Shown here piece after piece: positions 9,662 to 17,437 of a stretch of DNA of 49,511 bases. Position numbers and translations under genes: made by a program. Position 1 is the first letter of the stretch. The number at the start of each line of letters is the position of its first letter. Where the stretch lies: NCBI GenBank assembly GCA_028706295.1, contig JAQWBQ010000020.1:1-49511 (forward strand). Reading direction: 5' to 3'. The stretch is from Bacteroidales bacterium. Lineage in GTDB: Bacteria; Bacteroidota; Bacteroidia; Bacteroidales; FEN-979. Below the pieces are notes generated by a model, which did no database searches, had not been told where the DNA came from, and worked only from the letters and a program-made list of their open reading frames with translations.

Positions 9662-11107
9662 ATGAAAACCCGATTCAGAAGTGTGATCTTTACCCTGCTC
9701 CTGGCAATGCTGGGTTACAGCGCGGGAATTTCTCAAACTCTGATCACCGGGGGCACCACCCTGAAAATTGTTCCGGGTACCAGTGTCTCCTCCCTGGGGC
9801 ATCTTACCTTACAGCCGGCAGGAACCCTCGATAACCAGGGTACCCTGATTCTGAAGCAGGACCTTGTCAATCAGAATCCGGCTCCCAACACGTTGGGTAC
9901 CGGCACAGTGGTACTTTCGGGAACCGTTTCGCAGACCATTTCAGGCCAGAATGTTTTCGGAAATCTGACGGTCAACAACGCGAACGGAATAACGCTGAAC
10001 GGCGACACCCGGGTTAATAGTACGTTTAACCTGACGAACGGGCTGGTGCATCTCGGCAGCAATGACCTTTTGCTGGGATCCCTCGCCACAGTCGCGGGAA
10101 CCCCCTCTGCATCCAATATGGTGGTTGCGACGGGAAGCGGCCAGCTTCAAAAAGAATTCCCCGCCGGATCCGCCCCGGCCACCTTTACTTTCCCGGTTGG
10201 CAGCGCCGGCGCCACACCCGATTATTCGCCGGTGACCCTGAATTTTGTGAGCGGAACCTTCGCGGCCGGCAACAACGCCGGGGTGAATCTGGTTGATGCC
10301 CAATATCCCGGGACACTGGTCAACTACCTGAACCGTTATTGGAATATCACCCAGACGGGAATCTCGAACTTTTCCTGTGTGGCCTCGTTTCAGTATGTAC
10401 CTTCCGATGTTACCGGCGATGAAACCGACATGTATTGCTTCCGCGTTGATCCCATTCCGTTTACCGCCTTTAACAAAGCCAACAGTACAGCGCATACCCT
10501 CGAAGCCCACGGGCTAACCGCCTTCAGCACCTTTACGGGCAACAGGGGCAGCACCACTGTGCCACCAGCCATTCACATGGTCGGTGATGTCAATGTCAGC
10601 GGACAATCCCTCTGCTTTGATGCCCAGCAGACACTTGTTATTGCAGGCAACGGGACAACCTTCGTCGTTCAAAGCAACGGGACCGTAAATCTGGTTGCCG
10701 GTGAACGGATCCTGCTCGAACCCGGAACCCTCGTCTATGCCGGTGGTTACCTGCATGGCTATATCACCCAGACAGGGCAATATTGCCAGGTCCCATCCAA
10801 CCCGATTGTGGTGAACCCGAATGAAAAATCAAAGGAACAACCTGAAATTGCAGCTACTGATCAGTCGTTCCGGATTTATCCGAATCCCACGTCCGGAAAA
10901 TTCACCGTGGAACTGGACGAATCGCTGGTATCCAAAAACCTGACACTCGGAGTTTACGGAATGACCGGTGGATTGATACTAACCAAAGAAATAACAGGGG
11001 TGAAAAAATACGAACTGACCCTCGAAGGCCGTTCCGCGGGAGTTTATTTTATCAGGATCATTGCCGAAGGAACGGTCCATACCGGAAAAATTATTTTGAC
11101 CCATTAA
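9662..11107 (+). CDS. Secreted beta-rich adhesin-like protein with T9SS sorting domain
   Basis: This 481-residue protein has a signal peptide (MKTRFRSVIFTLLLAMLGYSAG). Residues about 25-170 are short Gly/Asn/Thr-rich beta-strand repeats (GTLDNQGTLIL, TISGQNVFGNLTVNN, GLVHLGSNDLLLG) like those of hemagglutinin-type beta-helix proteins of Bacteroidota. A beta domain follows, then a GCX-type module (nt 10580-10786) and a T9SS type A tail (FRIYPNPTSGKFTVEL ... GKIILTH). The 258 bp upstream hold one copy of the 35-bp repeat. A -7-like TATCTTTAA occurs near 9538, but no good -33 box accompanies it. No enzymatic motif is seen; a surface structural or adhesive role is likely. Confidence 0.85.
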   Translation: MKTRFRSVIFTLLLAMLGYSAGISQTLITGGTTLKIVPGTSVSSLGHLTLQPAGTLDNQGTLILKQDLVNQNPAPNTLGTGTVVLSGTVSQTISGQNVFGNLTVNNANGITLNGDTRVNSTFNLTNGLVHLGSNDLLLGSLATVAGTPSASNMVVATGSGQLQKEFPAGSAPATFTFPVGSAGATPDYSPVTLNFVSGTFAAGNNAGVNLVDAQYPGTLVNYLNRYWNITQTGISNFSCVASFQYVPSDVTGDETDMYCFRVDPIPFTAFNKANSTAHTLEAHGLTAFSTFTGNRGSTTVPPAIHMVGDVNVSGQSLCFDAQQTLVIAGNGTTFVVQSNGTVNLVAGERILLEPGTLVYAGGYLHGYITQTGQYCQVPSNPIVVNPNEKSKEQPEIAATDQSFRIYPNPTSGKFTVELDESLVSKNLTLGVYGMTGGLILTKEITGVKKYELTLEGRSAGVYFIRIIAEGTVHTGKIILTH

Positions 11108-11140
11108 AAATAAAACTAATTTTTTCTCAGATTTGTTTAT

Positions 11141-11148
11141 TATATTTG
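11141..11148 (+). promoter_or_regulatory. Candidate promoter -7 element (TATATTTG)
   Basis: This is a perfect match to the Bacteroidota -7 consensus TAnnTTTG, 29 bp before the ATG at 11178. No convincing TTTG occurs at the usual 19-21 bp upstream, so the call rests on the -7 element alone. Confidence 0.45.
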
Positions 11149-11177
11149 TAAGTTAAACTGCGCCGGAATCCGGAGAT

Positions 11178-11813
11178 ATGAATTGGTTACGCCACATACT
11201 CCTTTTGACCGTTATCGTGTTGCAGCCATGGAGCCTGATGGCCGATGATGGATCGCCCGGTGATGTGTTAACCCCCGCCGATACCATCAGGATCCCTGCC
11301 GCTCAGATTCAACCGCTGAATAGCATCGATGAAACGACAAGCGCTTCAACCGTCGTTCCTTCCTTTGCTCCCTTAACCGTTGCCGGGGGAGGCGCCATGA
11401 CGCTCGTTTCGCCCCATTCCGTGGTTCTGAAACCCGGAACCCGCGTTGAAGCCGGGGGAAAGCTGATCGTCAAAGTCACACCGGCAGATCCTCCAAAACG
11501 CAACAAGAGAAAAGTGACTTCCGTTGAAATCCCGGCCACCTTGCCTCAGAAAAGTACCGCTTCGGTAGCCATCGAGAAAACGTTTTGTGTTTACCCGTTG
11601 CCGGAATCCGGATCGTTCAGCGCGCTTCTGAATGAAATAAGGGGAGTTCTTCCCGCCCGGACCAAAACGACGGATGACCCCGACGGCTTTATCATTCTGA
11701 AAAAGTGTTGTGTCCAGATACCACAATCTTTCCTTTGTACGAAATTCGTAACCTTCTCAATCGGCACCGGATGGGGTGAACGTTCGGAAACCATCAAGAT
11801 ACTCAGGACCTGA
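11178..11813 (+). CDS. Short secreted protein with partial GCX-type module and decayed T9SS-like tail
   Basis: This 211-residue protein begins with a signal peptide (MNWLRHILLLTVIVLQPWSLMA). Residues about 66-100 (LTVAGGGAMTLVSPHSVVLKPG) match the second half of the module shared by the three genes upstream, but the module's conserved Cys residues are missing. The C-terminus starts like a sorting domain (FCVYPLPESGSFSALL, with YPLP in place of YPNP) and ends IKILRT. The middle (about 160-195, with LKKCCVQIPQ) does not fit the sorting-domain pattern, and neither other forward frame restores it. It may be a degraded copy of its neighbours or a very divergent member; whether it is still secreted is uncertain. 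Confidence 0.6.
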   Translation: MNWLRHILLLTVIVLQPWSLMADDGSPGDVLTPADTIRIPAAQIQPLNSIDETTSASTVVPSFAPLTVAGGGAMTLVSPHSVVLKPGTRVEAGGKLIVKVTPADPPKRNKRKVTSVEIPATLPQKSTASVAIEKTFCVYPLPESGSFSALLNEIRGVLPARTKTTDDPDGFIILKKCCVQIPQSFLCTKFVTFSIGTGWGERSETIKILRT

Positions 11814-11977
11814 GAATCGACAATCTGTGAAAGGTGGTTGCCATCGGATTGAAAGTTTTCAACCGGCAATCTGTTCACCAGCAAACCCGGGCATTTCTCT
11901 GGCTTGGGCAGCGGATATCCGTTGATAGATTTCAGAGATCATCAATCATATATTTTAAAATTTTAAAATTCAGAGAT

Positions 11978-12775
11978 ATGAAAAAAATATTAGCTATTGT
12001 AGCCTTTTTACTTATCGGAGCAGTATCGTATGCGCAGTGGATTGGTGTTCCTGCAAGTAACACAATCACCACAGATCCGATTTACACAAATGCAAAAATT
12101 GGTGTTAATGTTGCTCCTGTAAGTACTTTCCAGGCATTTAATCCAAGCGGTGCGTGTAGTTTTGTAGCATCCAGAAACTTTACCGGGGCCAGTGGATCTG
12201 TTGGTACTTTCACTATTCGCAACGATGCGACAAATGATAGATTCCAGATACTTTTCAGAAAAACCGGTGGACAACACGAAATTCTCCAGACTGCTTGGAG
12301 TTCAACAATCAGTAATTTTAGGGAGTTTTCATACTTTAATTTAGTCAATGGAAAATGGGAAATGAGAGCTGGTGTAGGTGATGTTGAATACCAAAATGCT
12401 GGTGCTTTTCTTATCAACAGTACTGGTTCAGTTGGAATAGGATTGGGATCAATGGCTATACCTGCCGGCGCAAAACTTGCTGTTGGTGGAAAAGTGGTTT
12501 GCAAGGAGGTTGAAGTAACACTGACGGGTTTACCAGACTATGTATTCAATGAAAATTATAAATTAAGGTCACTGTATGAAGTTGAAAGTTTTGTAAAGGA
12601 AAACAAGCATCTTCCTGATGTTCCCTGCGAAGCTGAAGTCGTTGCAAATGGTATGAATGTGGGTCAGATGAATGCAACTCTCCTTCTCAAAATAGAGGAA
12701 TTAACTCTTTATATGATTAATCTGCAAAAAGAAAACGATGCTCTTAAAGCTCGGATTTCAAAACTTGAAAAATAA
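11978..12775 (+). CDS. Secreted tail-fiber-like protein with C-terminal coiled coil
   Basis: This 265-residue protein starts at the ATG that gives a classical signal peptide (MKKILAIVAFLLIGAVSYAQ); in-frame upstream codons lack support. Residues about 25-170 are a beta-rich region of the kind found in phage-tail-like Bacteroidota surface proteins. Residues 170-265 carry LAVGGKVVCKEVEV, PDYVF, LRSLYEVESFVKENKHLP and a heptad-like end (LLLKIEELTLYMINLQKEN ... ISKLEK). Proteins of this type are often annotated as cell-wall anchor or tail-fiber-domain proteins. I see no self-cleaving S74 peptidase domain. Base composition is more A+T-rich than the genes to the left, and a strong terminator follows. 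Confidence 0.75.
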   Translation: MKKILAIVAFLLIGAVSYAQWIGVPASNTITTDPIYTNAKIGVNVAPVSTFQAFNPSGACSFVASRNFTGASGSVGTFTIRNDATNDRFQILFRKTGGQHEILQTAWSSTISNFREFSYFNLVNGKWEMRAGVGDVEYQNAGAFLINSTGSVGIGLGSMAIPAGAKLAVGGKVVCKEVEVTLTGLPDYVFNENYKLRSLYEVESFVKENKHLPDVPCEAEVVANGMNVGQMNATLLLKIEELTLYMINLQKENDALKARISKLEK

Positions 12776-12800
12776 TGCATTTTGACCTTTACCTTATTAA

Positions 12801-12832
12801 GGGTGTCTCCTTTTTTGAGACACCCTTTTTTT
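12801..12832 (+). terminator. Rho-independent terminator
   Basis: A perfect 9-bp stem GGGTGTCTC/GAGACACCC with a 7-nt loop is followed by a run of seven T. It lies 25 bp after the coiled-coil surface protein gene and separates it from the polysaccharide locus. Confidence 0.92.
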
Positions 12833-12920
12833 CTGATTACTGATCAGCATTCAGTTTCTTGTAATAAAGGATGAACAAAAGATTTTAATGGATGGGTCTA
12901 ATATTATCAAATGAGGCATT

Positions 12921-13757
12921 ATGAAACTAATAATGACCCTGCTGGTACGAAATGAAGAGGATATAATTAGAGAGAACCTCCTCTTTCATCTTAATATGGG
13001 AGTCGATTTTTTTATTGTAACAGACAATAATTCTATTGATTCGACACCGGAAATATTGAGTGATTTTGAGCAACAAGGGTTATTGTATCTCATAAGGGAA
13101 ACAGAAGATAATTATGCGCAGTCTGTTTGGGTCACCAGGATGGCCAGGATGGCGAAAACAAGGTTTTATGCTGATTGGATCATCAATGGGGATGCTGATG
13201 AATTTTGGTGGAGTAACGACCTTGACCTAAAAATGACATTATCTTATGTTGGCGAAAATATTTCTGTTGTTTTTGTTCAGAGATATGATTTTGTTCCAAC
13301 AAACGAATTTGATAAATCAGTTTTTACCAGAATGATATATCGCGATAATGAATCTAAAAATCATATGGGAAATCCTTTACCACCAAAGATATGTCACAAA
13401 GCTATGGAAGATGTAATTGTTTCTCAAGGAAATCATGACATACAGTATCCAACTGATTTAAAAACAACCTATTCCGAGGAGATAGAGATTTTTCATTTTC
13501 CAATTCGAAGCTGGGAACAATTTTCTAACAAAATTATTTATGGCGGGGCTGCATATGCTCGAAATGTTGATCTGCCTCCTGATGTGGGAGATGGCTGGAG
13601 AAAATTGTATCAATATCATAAAAACGGAACTCTTATGGATTATTTTACTTCAAAAATGATTGGTAAAGAAGAAATTCATTTAGGAATGCAAAGTGGAACG
13701 TATTCCGAAGATTTAAGATTAAGAAACTATATGGTTGAAAAACATATAATATACTGA
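12921..13757 (+). CDS. Glycosyltransferase, GT2-like (Glyco_tranf_2_4 type)
   Basis: This 278-residue protein has no signal peptide. It opens with MKLIMTLLVRNEEDIIRENL, the start typical of the small GT2-like family with an RNE motif. A DNNSIDST nucleotide-binding loop follows at about 36-43, then the metal-binding acidic motif INGDADEFWW (about 88-97). The rest is the acceptor-side half of the family. It should transfer a sugar from a nucleotide donor to a growing surface glycan on the cytoplasmic side. It is the first gene of the A+T-rich polysaccharide locus and sits next to a sulfotransferase-like gene. The exact sugar is unknown. Confidence 0.8.
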   Translation: MKLIMTLLVRNEEDIIRENLLFHLNMGVDFFIVTDNNSIDSTPEILSDFEQQGLLYLIRETEDNYAQSVWVTRMARMAKTRFYADWIINGDADEFWWSNDLDLKMTLSYVGENISVVFVQRYDFVPTNEFDKSVFTRMIYRDNESKNHMGNPLPPKICHKAMEDVIVSQGNHDIQYPTDLKTTYSEEIEIFHFPIRSWEQFSNKIIYGGAAYARNVDLPPDVGDGWRKLYQYHKNGTLMDYFTSKMIGKEEIHLGMQSGTYSEDLRLRNYMVEKHIIY

Positions 13758-13796
13758 ATATTAACAGGTTTACGAAAGCAAAACTGATTAGATTCA

Positions 13797-13853
13797 GTTA
13801 TGCTGAGCGTTTGAGTTTGCGAAAAAGAGCAAATTCAAACAGTCGAAGTATAA
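13797..13853. repeat. REP-like imperfect hairpin between glycan genes
   Basis: Inner arms GTTTGAGTTTGC (13809-13820) and GCAAATTCAAAC (13829-13840) pair at 11 of 12 positions around an 8-nt loop. They are flanked by TTATGCTGAGCG and AGTCGAAGTATAA, which pair weakly. The flanks resemble the widespread TGCTGAGCG...GTCGAAGCAT type of environmental-genome intergenic repeat. No T-tract follows, so it is not an intrinsic terminator. Confidence 0.6.
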
Positions 13854-13871
13854 CCAAAATAACAATTAGTG

Positions 13872-14420
13872 ATGAATATATTTGTTCTTTGTACAGGACG
13901 CTGCGGATCAACAACATTTTATAAAGCTTGTTCCCACATAGATAACTATACCAGTGCACATGAATCCAGGTCTTCGTTAATTTGTCCTGAGCATTTTAAT
14001 TATCCTTTAAATCACATAGAAGTCGATAACCGATTATCCTGGTTTCTTGGGAAGCTTGATGATAATTACGGCGATGATGCTTTTTATGTTCATCTTAAAA
14101 GAGATATATTGGCTACTGCTCAAAGTTTTTTAAAAAGATGGGATTATGGTATTATTGGAGCTTACAGCAGACAAATTATTATGGGTCAGATGCGAAAATT
14201 ACCTTTTGAGAATTCTTTAGATGTTTGCATTGATTATTGTGAAACTGTCAACAGCAACATTAATCTTTTTCTAAAGGACAAGAATAAAAAGATGATTTTT
14301 TTACTGGAAAATGCTGATAAGGATTTTAAGATATTCTGGGATAGAATACATGCTGATGGGAATTTTAATTTGGCACTTTCAGAATGGAAAATTCCTTATA
14401 ACGCCTCACACGACGGATAA
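13872..14420 (+). CDS. Sulfotransferase-like protein
   Basis: This 182-residue protein starts at the ATG of MNIF; a GTG directly before it could also serve. The N-terminal LCTGRCGSTTFYKAC (about 5-19) is a P-loop-like 5'-phosphosulfate-binding motif. VHLKRDILATAQSFLKRW (about 75-92) fits the 3'-phosphate-binding motif of PAPS-dependent sulfotransferases, with the Arg and Ser in place. It appears full length for this small subfamily, as the C-terminus ends cleanly at WKIPYNASHDG. The likely role is to sulfate a sugar of the surface glycan using PAPS. Hairpin repeats lie on both sides. The acceptor is unknown. Confidence 0.7.
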   Translation: MNIFVLCTGRCGSTTFYKACSHIDNYTSAHESRSSLICPEHFNYPLNHIEVDNRLSWFLGKLDDNYGDDAFYVHLKRDILATAQSFLKRWDYGIIGAYSRQIIMGQMRKLPFENSLDVCIDYCETVNSNINLFLKDKNKKMIFLLENADKDFKIFWDRIHADGNFNLALSEWKIPYNASHDG

Positions 14421-14452
14421 ACAGAAGTCTAATCTCTATGGAGTCAGTTCCC

Positions 14453-14508
14453 CGCCCCTTGGGGCGAATAAAAGTCATTCACGAAATACCCCGTTGCTTG
14501 CGGCGGGG
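14453..14508. repeat. Pair of G+C-rich palindromes in an A+T-rich gap
   Basis: CGCCCC-TT-GGGGCG (14453-14466) is a perfect palindrome. It is followed by a second G+C-rich hairpin-forming segment with arms CCCCG (14489-14493) and CGGGG (14504-14508). Both stand out against the A+T-rich background between two convergent genes (stops at 14420 and 14535). They could act as a bidirectional stem-loop or be a mobile palindromic repeat. Confidence 0.5.
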
Positions 14509-14534
14509 ACCTTCATTTTCATTCTTGTTTCTTT

Positions 14535-15503
14535 TCACATTGATAAAAGAACATTTCTAAAACCATCAAAATTTAAATGATCCACTGAGATGCAATGATT
14601 TGGGTCAGAAAGTTCGGAGAAACAAGTAAATCCGACGTTTTTGATTAATTCTCTCATTTGATCTTTTGAAATTTGTGCTGCGGCCAGGGAATGAGGATTA
14701 ATTTCCATTAGCATAATTGGTCTATATTTCAAAAAGAAATCTTTTGCCCCAAGAATAAAATCATATTCACTTCCTTCGATATCCACTTTCACCATAATCC
14801 GTCCTGGTAATTCAATATCTTTTAATAAATTATCAAAATTATTTAATGTAACATTAATAGATGTGTATTTATGTGTTGCTGAATGGGATGAAAATATTCC
14901 AGCAGTTCCTGATGTATCGCTGGGAATGAATAATTGCACTTCGCCAATCGTTTTTCCTAGTGCGGTTTCAAATAATAAACATGAAGAATAATTATTATTC
15001 ATAAATGTCATTCTTATTGCATGACAAAGCATGGGTTGAGGTTCAACAGCAATTACCAAGCCTTTTTTCCCTACCAGCTTACTTGCAAGTAAGGCATAGC
15101 TTCCGTGATTTGCTCCAATATCGATAAAAGTATCGCCTTGCTTCAATAAATAGAACAGCAAGTCTGATTCAGGATTGGAAATAGTTAATTCATTAATGAT
15201 ATTTAAAAACCGGGGGTCAGCAAGATATAAACAGATAATACAGTTATTTACGGAAATATATCCATATTTTTTTCGGGTGATTTTCAAATTTAAAAATGAA
15301 AATATTAAAAACATCCATCGGCCCGGTATGCAATAATCATAATTAAATAATTTAAAATAAAACCGAATAAATAAGGAGAATAATCTGAAAAAAAATGGAA
15401 GTTGGATATAATATTCACGGATAAACAACCAATTCAGAACTTTCCTCTTAAACAACCAACTTCCAGGGTATTTATGTTTTATGTGGAGCGGGATTTCTTT
15501 CAT
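14535..15503 (-). CDS. FkbM-family SAM-dependent methyltransferase
   Basis: This 322-residue protein starts at the ATG overlapping the upstream gene's stop (ATGA), which implies translational coupling. A longer reading from 15599 would overlap that gene by about 100 bp. The N-terminal 100 residues are aromatic and basic (possible membrane contact). Then come the SAM-binding motif FIDIGANHGSYALLAS (about 123-138), the acidic end of the second strand (IAVEP) and the FkbM signature VKVDIEGSEYDFI (about 234-247). The expected reaction is O-methylation of a sugar or lipid-linked glycan. It is the last gene of a three-gene minus-strand operon with a GT32 and a sulfotransferase/GT fusion. Confidence 0.88.
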   Translation of the reverse strand: MKEIPLHIKHKYPGSWLFKRKVLNWLFIREYYIQLPFFFRLFSLFIRFYFKLFNYDYCIPGRWMFLIFSFLNLKITRKKYGYISVNNCIICLYLADPRFLNIINELTISNPESDLLFYLLKQGDTFIDIGANHGSYALLASKLVGKKGLVIAVEPQPMLCHAIRMTFMNNNYSSCLLFETALGKTIGEVQLFIPSDTSGTAGIFSSHSATHKYTSINVTLNNFDNLLKDIELPGRIMVKVDIEGSEYDFILGAKDFFLKYRPIMLMEINPHSLAAAQISKDQMRELIKNVGFTCFSELSDPNHCISVDHLNFDGFRNVLLSM

Positions 15504-16144
15504 AATTGGGAATTGTTCTTTTTCAACCAGGATCCTTCCCAATGGTGAATAGCATAGGTGTTTTCGGTTAAACATTCCGGAGTGAATGATTCGAACCATG
15601 AGTAAGGATAAAAATATTCTTTTGGATAAATTGTCACTCCTTCAATGGTCTGTAATCCATATTCGTTGAGTCCTAATTCCCTTAATATCATTGTTGTTAA
15701 CCAAGGTGATAGAATAAAATGATTCTGATCATAAAATATTTCCTGCGTCCTTTCCATGCATAATTGCAGGAAACGATGACCCTTCGTAGCCCCAAGAATT
15801 CCATTGTTTGCCCATCCAACATGCGGTTCAATCCTTTGAAAACCCAGAAAACACTCATTGCTTAACAACGGATCAATACTTTTAATGATTTCAAAATCAG
15901 TATCCAGGTATACCCCTCCTTCAGTAAATAATGCAAATAACCGGACAAAATTGGAAACCTTTGACCATAATTCCAACTTAAGTGCTTCAGCAATATATTT
16001 ATGATCAATCGGAATGTTATTTTCATTCCATTCAATTATTTCATAATCAGGTAAAAGTCGACTCCAGCTGTCCATGCATTTTTTGATCCTATCATTTCTT
16101 GGAGTGCTTCCAACCCAGCAATAATGGATTTTTTTTGGTATCAA
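15500..16144 (-). CDS. Glycosyltransferase family 32 (DXD) protein
   Basis: This 214-residue protein begins MIPKKIHYCWVG, the standard start of bacterial GT32 capsule sugar transferases. The start codon is TTG, 6 bp after the stop of the gene before it. The metal-binding DXD lies in GGVYLDTDFE (about 73-82), and the C-terminal HHWEGSW is also typical. The length is slightly short of the usual 230-250 residues, but both ends are complete. It should add a hexose to a surface polysaccharide in the cytoplasm. It overlaps the next gene by 4 bp. Confidence 0.88.
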   Translation of the reverse strand: MIPKKIHYCWVGSTPRNDRIKKCMDSWSRLLPDYEIIEWNENNIPIDHKYIAEALKLELWSKVSNFVRLFALFTEGGVYLDTDFEIIKSIDPLLSNECFLGFQRIEPHVGWANNGILGATKGHRFLQLCMERTQEIFYDQNHFILSPWLTTMILRELGLNEYGLQTIEGVTIYPKEYFYPYSWFESFTPECLTENTYAIHHWEGSWLKKNNSQL

Positions 16145-16150
16145 GGTTAG

Positions 16151-17371
16151 TTAATGTTTATTTGTTTTAAATAGCCGGAGTTCGCCTGACTCTGTCGGGA
16201 ATTTTATGGAACAAATGTTTTGTTCATCATTCTGTTTGAGCTGGGAGATGAAATCTGATAACGAATGGTTGCTAATAAATGAGCGACCACTGTCCAGAAA
16301 TCCCACCCATTTCCCGGAAACCATTCTCATACCTAATTCTTTAGCCTCTTTTTTGGATAGTCCTGATTCAAAAATTACATTAGCAAGATATGTTTGATGG
16401 TTACACATTTCTTTTGTGGTTGGGTCGGCATCTGATTCAATGACAATATATTCCAGGTCAGGATAATCTGAAGTGGAAATACTTCTGAAAGTTGTTTTCA
16501 GATCAGTTGATCCCTGACGGACCACTGTAATAATTGATATTTTTGAGTATTGTTCTTTTTGATATTCCTTGTAAAACTTCCTACTGATATTATCTGCCTG
16601 TAACCCTTCATTATCATTAAGATCATTGAATTCAGCATTTTTAAAGATATTGAAAAGCTGAATTTCATCGTTTTCAGTGTCAAGGGTTAGAAGTTTATCC
16701 GGTTCAAAATGATTCAAACCGAGTTCAATAAAATCAATAATTTGAGCCTCTTTTTCTGGTGTGATCTTTATTTTAATTCCCAAGGAATTTGTTAATCTCA
16801 AAATGGTTTGAAGAGGATTGGTTATGATGCTGTCATAGTCTACAAAACAACGTTTTTTACCTCGTGTGTATTGCTCTGCTTTTATCATATAATCCATATA
16901 TATCCGAATGGATTTCTTGTAACTGAATCCATCTCTTCTGTTAAGTGATCTAGCAACTGCTCTAGGATTTCTTAAAGTTATAATGAAACTTACGTTAAAA
17001 CCCATTTCCACCAACACTTCATTATATAATGGAAGTAAAATGCACATACGTGGATCTTTAAAAAGCAAGTTTCCCTCTTTTGTATAATCACTTTCAATTA
17101 ATTCTTTGAGGTTTTTTTTGATTTCATCCGGTTTTGGGTCTTTCCACCATTGACCATTCAGTCCCAGCGTATTGTGCCAATTAACATGAAGTATTTGAAA
17201 AAGATCATTGCTGAAAGAATTGATTTTAAAATTCTCATAAAACCCTTTTGGATTTGACCAGTTAGCGTTCATGATAGACATTCCAAGGTCATAACCATTC
17301 ATGTTGAAAAGCCCTGAGGTTGCAGATGTCCCGCTTCTGTGCATCCCTAATATTATTAAAGCATCTCTCAT
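16151..17371 (-). CDS. Sulfotransferase-like protein fused to a degenerate GT2-like domain
   Basis: This 406-residue protein starts at the ATG of MRDALIILG; an upstream in-frame start at 17401 only adds residues not typical of the family. The N-terminal domain has the P-loop-like GMHRSGTSATSGLF (about 9-22) and a 3'-phosphate motif LRNPRAVARSLNRRD (about 130-145), both expected in PAPS-dependent sulfotransferases. From about residue 280 a GT2-like fold appears (KISIITVVRQGSTDL ... LEYIVIESDADPTT ... GKWVGFLDSGRSF). The GT2 DGGSTDGT loop is replaced by SDADPTT and the acidic DXD site by LDSGRS, so this half is probably a binding domain rather than an enzyme. It is first in the minus-strand operon with the GT32 and FkbM genes. 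Confidence 0.8.
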   Translation of the reverse strand: MRDALIILGMHRSGTSATSGLFNMNGYDLGMSIMNANWSNPKGFYENFKINSFSNDLFQILHVNWHNTLGLNGQWWKDPKPDEIKKNLKELIESDYTKEGNLLFKDPRMCILLPLYNEVLVEMGFNVSFIITLRNPRAVARSLNRRDGFSYKKSIRIYMDYMIKAEQYTRGKKRCFVDYDSIITNPLQTILRLTNSLGIKIKITPEKEAQIIDFIELGLNHFEPDKLLTLDTENDEIQLFNIFKNAEFNDLNDNEGLQADNISRKFYKEYQKEQYSKISIITVVRQGSTDLKTTFRSISTSDYPDLEYIVIESDADPTTKEMCNHQTYLANVIFESGLSKKEAKELGMRMVSGKWVGFLDSGRSFISNHSLSDFISQLKQNDEQNICSIKFPTESGELRLFKTNKH

Positions 17372-17437
17372 CTCATTAATTCGAAATACACAAATTGTCA
17401 AATTTACGTAATTTTACTAAGATCAATTTTCCTTTCT

